From Lysobacterales bacterium 63-13 (GTDB taxonomy: Bacteria > Pseudomonadota > Gammaproteobacteria > Xanthomonadales > Rhodanobacteraceae): a DNA stretch of 64,000 nt. The position numbers were made by a program, and so were the translations under genes. Positions 61,967 to 64,000 of this stretch are shown in pieces (position 1 is the first letter of the stretch; every line of letters starts with the position of its first letter). The stretch is taken from positions 229,567 through 293,566 of the forward strand of contig MKWR01000013.1 of assembly GCA_001899855.1 (NCBI GenBank), given 5' to 3'. The notes beneath the pieces were generated by a model. That model saw only the letters and a list, made by a program, of their open reading frames with translations. It had not been told where the DNA came from and searched no databases.

Positions 61967-62253
61967 CCCGGTTTCAGCTTCGCACGCTTGCGGCGTGCCT
62001 CTTTCGGATCGATTTTAAGCGGCCTGATCAACTCCACGCGATCACCCTCCTGCACGGGCGTATCGCCGGCGACGATCTTCGACCAGATGCCGACCAGCAA
62101 GGCTGATGGATCGATCGCGCATTCGCCGGCAACATTCGATGCCACGATCGCGTCGGCCACCGTCGAACCCCGTGGCAAATCGAGGGCACGCAGGAATTGG
62201 CGGGAAGGTTCCGCGTAAGCCACTTCGACATGCACGTGCTCAGATTCCGGCAC
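61957..62253 (-). CDS. rnfH: RnfH family protein
   Basis: 98 residues from a GTG at 62253 with GAGG six bases upstream. A more upstream ATG (62277) would give 106 residues and overlap ratA by 38 bases; GTG 62253 overlaps by 14. Ubiquitin-like beta-grasp: '[18 protein letters not shown]', '[20 protein letters not shown]' and '[18 protein letters not shown]'. Usual follower of ratA; its function is not settled. Confidence 0.88.
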   Translation of the reverse strand: MPESEHVHVEVAYAEPSRQFLRALDLPRGSTVADAIVASNVAGECAIDPSALLVGIWSKIVAGDTPVQEGDRVELIRPLKIDPKEARRKRAKLKPGQP

Positions 62254-62671
62254 GACGCGCCTCGCGACAGAAATCATCGACCATGCGGTCGGCAAGGTTC
62301 TGGAAGCCAAGGCGCAGCGCCGGCGCGGTGAATCGTCCTGCGTAGTCGAAATCGAGGGCAAAGGCGATCTTGCAGCCGAATTCGCCCAGGGCCAGGAAGG
62401 TCCATTCGCCTTCCAGCGTGCGGAACGGTCCGTCAAGCAGGTGCATGTGCAACCGTTGCGGACGCACCAGGGTATTGCGCGTCGTGAAACTCTGCGTGAT
62501 TCCAGCCAGGCGCACATCGAGGCGCGCCGAGAGCGCGGCCTCATCGCGATCGTAAACCGCCGAGCTGGCGCACCATGGAAAGCGCCTCGGGTATGCTTCA
62601 ACCTCGTTGACCAGATCGAACATCACCTCGGGGGTCTGGCGCACGATGGCACTGCGACGGATCTGGATCAA
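62240..62671 (-). CDS. ratA: RatA / COQ10-type START-domain protein
   Basis: 143 residues from TTG 62671, with GAAGG seven bases before; this gives '[20 protein letters not shown]', matching the family start, whereas the frame to 62740 does not. '[14 protein letters not shown]' and '[16 protein letters not shown]' are family motifs. E. coli RatA is described as a 50S-association inhibitor; homologous COQ10 binds ubiquinone, which would fit here. Between smpB (divergent) and rnfH. Confidence 0.88.
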   Translation of the reverse strand: MIQIRRSAIVRQTPEVMFDLVNEVEAYPRRFPWCASSAVYDRDEAALSARLDVRLAGITQSFTTRNTLVRPQRLHMHLLDGPFRTLEGEWTFLALGEFGCKIAFALDFDYAGRFTAPALRLGFQNLADRMVDDFCREARRAGI

Positions 62672-62785
62672 GACGATACCTTCATCGGAAAAAACACGCG
62701 GGCGTGCTTGAAACACGCTTCCAACCGCTCCATACAGCACGCCGAACCACGATCGATCGCGCCACCCGGGAACACCTCAAACAGC

Positions 62786-63277
62786 ATGACCAAACAAAAC
62801 GCCAAGGACAAGAAGAGCGGCGGCACGATCGCACTGAACAAACGCGCGCGCCACGAATACCACATTGACGAACGCTACGAAGCCGGCGTCGCCCTGCAGG
62901 GCTGGGAAGTGAAAAGCCTGCGTGCCGGACGCACCAACCTGACCGATGCCTATGCCATCGTCCGCAACGGCGAGATCTACCTGTTCGGCGCATCCATCGT
63001 GCCGCTGATCTCGGCCTCCAGCCATGTCGTTGCCGATGACCGGCGCACGCGCAAGCTGCTCCTGCACCGCCAGGAAATCGACAAGCTGGTCGGCGCGGTC
63101 GAGCGCAAGGGCTACACCATGGTGCCACTGGCCATGTACTGGAAAGGCAACAAGGTCAAGATCGAAATCGGCCTCGCCCGCGGCAAGCAGGACCACGACA
63201 AGCGCAATGCCCTCAAGGACAAGGACTGGCAACGCGACAAGCAACGTGCCATGCGTGCGCACAACAAGAGTGCTTGA
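62786..63277 (+). CDS. smpB: SsrA-binding protein SmpB
   Basis: 163 residues from ATG 62786. '[20 protein letters not shown]', '[14 protein letters not shown]', '[10 protein letters not shown]' and '[18 protein letters not shown]' with a basic C-terminal tail are SmpB signatures. It binds tmRNA (encoded 278 bases downstream) and places it on stalled ribosomes. The stop is followed within four bases by the heptamer array. Confidence 0.95.
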   Translation: MTKQNAKDKKSGGTIALNKRARHEYHIDERYEAGVALQGWEVKSLRAGRTNLTDAYAIVRNGEIYLFGASIVPLISASSHVVADDRRTRKLLLHRQEIDKLVGAVERKGYTMVPLAMYWKGNKVKIEIGLARGKQDHDKRNALKDKDWQRDKQRAMRAHNKSA

Positions 63278-63280
63278 AAG

Positions 63281-63353
63281 GCCGGGATTCGAGATTCGGG
63301 ATTCGGGATTCGGGATTCGGGATTCGGGATTCGGGATTCGGGATTCGGGATTT
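63281..63353. repeat. GGGATTC heptamer array downstream of smpB
   Basis: GCC, then ten 7-base units: GGGATTC, one GAGATTC, seven GGGATTC, one GGGATTT. Eight units are perfect. It has the same opening 'GCCGGGATTCG' as the element at 33647, and a third copy of the opening is at 63381. Confidence 0.9.
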
Positions 63354-63402
63354 GGATGACCAGCCGTTCACCTGTTGAAAGCCGGGATTCGCAATCGCAA
63401 TT

Positions 63403-63446
63403 CCTTCTCCCCTTGCGGGAGAAGGTGCCGAAGGCGGATGAGGGGG
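63403..63446. repeat. REP-like palindromic repeat
   Basis: CCTTCTCCC / GGGAGAAGG, perfect 9-bp stem with loop CTTGC (63403-63425), followed by GTGCCGAAGGCGGATGAGGG. Many proteobacterial genomes carry this dispersed intergenic repeat. Confidence 0.6.
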
Positions 63447-63555
63447 GCCTTTGCCCTTGGCTTTTGCCCTCGTGCACGTAACACCGCACTTGAATCCACC
63501 GGCAGCGCATCCATCTGGGTGGACATGCGACCCACGTGGTAGCATCCCGTTCCCC

Positions 63556-63909
<354 letters not shown>

Positions 63910-63920
63910 CACAAGAAAAG

Positions 63921-63946
63921 GGCCGCCGCAAGGTGGCCTTTTTTCT
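63921..63946 (+). terminator. Terminator of ssrA
   Basis: Stem GGCCGCC / GGTGGCC (one G-T), GCAA loop, then TTTTTTCTT. Confidence 0.85.
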
Positions 63947-64000
63947 TGGGCGATCTGGAAATGGCGCGGGAGGCGAACCCGCAGGGTTCGACTGCGAAGG

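Noticed and set aside
63520..63545. A promoter for ssrA (TGGACA ... TAGCAT).
   Set aside because: The -10-like element is well placed before the 5' end but the spacing of 14 bases to the -35-like element is too short to call.
63951..64000. A second 'GGGTTCGACT' after ssrA, possibly an attachment-site copy of the tmRNA 3' end.
   Set aside because: The match is only about ten bases and the window ends there; no integrase is visible. The following sequence would be needed to decide.

Overview
The window looks like chromosomal DNA of a high-G+C gammaproteobacterium of the Lysobacterales (Xanthomonadales), most like the Rhodanobacteraceae side of the order. This is inferred from the ssrA-smpB-ratA-rnfH-bamE-fur neighbourhood, a Fur without the CxxC pair, a fused branched-chain E1 alpha/beta dehydrogenase, a short C-terminal 'DGF' tail on several secreted proteins and GGGATTC heptamer repeats. 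No IS element, prophage, plasmid function or CRISPR array was seen. Nearly all of the window is ordinary gene-dense housekeeping sequence. The one clearly foreign-looking stretch is about 23.5-24.7 kb, where G+C drops sharply.

Layout. 1-4.7 kb: cut MBL hydrolase, YcaQ-type DNA glycosylase, secreted beta-helix protein, acetyl-CoA acetyltransferase, Ala-rich lipoprotein. 4.7-8.1 kb: acyl-CoA carboxylase beta subunit (mccB), DUF3187 outer-membrane protein, azurin, tRNA-Arg(CCT). 8.3-13.4 kb: nadA-nadB, VOC protein, ubiD, OsmC protein. 13.5-18 kb: cdd converging on a tightly overlapped deoC-A-B-D operon. 18.1-21.4 kb: O2-independent ubiquinone genes ubiU-ubiV converging on a DGC-domain gene and a chorismate mutase-UbiT fusion. 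21.7-26 kb: rarD, a TrmY-type methyltransferase, the low-GC island, DUF488 and uracil-DNA glycosylase genes. 26.1-30.2 kb: lysine-catabolic amaB, a DUF4190 protein, pyrD-murB. 30.4-33.8 kb: a DUF1800/DUF1501 export pair ending in a heptamer inverted-repeat element. 33.8-43.9 kb: cyclase-FHA protein, fused E1, pilin-like protein, gcdH, polysaccharide deacetylase, 5'-nucleotidase, subtilase, nadK. 44-52 kb: giant NAD-glutamate dehydrogenase, diguanylate cyclase, acyl-CoA dehydrogenase. 52-60.6 kb: M3 peptidase, a probable 2-aminomuconate operon, a delta-60/M23 secreted protein. 60.8-64 kb: tRNA-Arg(ACG), fur, bamE, rnfH, ratA, smpB, repeats, tmRNA.

How they fit together. Several genes serve amino-acid breakdown to acetyl-CoA: branched-chain E1, mccB, amaB and gcdH for lysine, acyl-CoA dehydrogenase, thiolase, aminomuconate genes and gdhB. 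Others serve NAD (nadA, nadB, nadK) and quinone (ubiD, ubiU, ubiV, ubiT) supply.

The most unusual locus is the ubiquinone cluster. A complete-looking AroQ chorismate mutase domain, with seven of the eight E. coli active-site residues at identical spacing, is joined in frame to UbiT. It overlaps a Cys-rich DGC gene, and FNR/ANR-like palindromes lie in front of both ubi transcription units. Similar palindromes precede nadA and osmC/cdd. Coordinates and translations were read by eye. No alignment or database search was possible.
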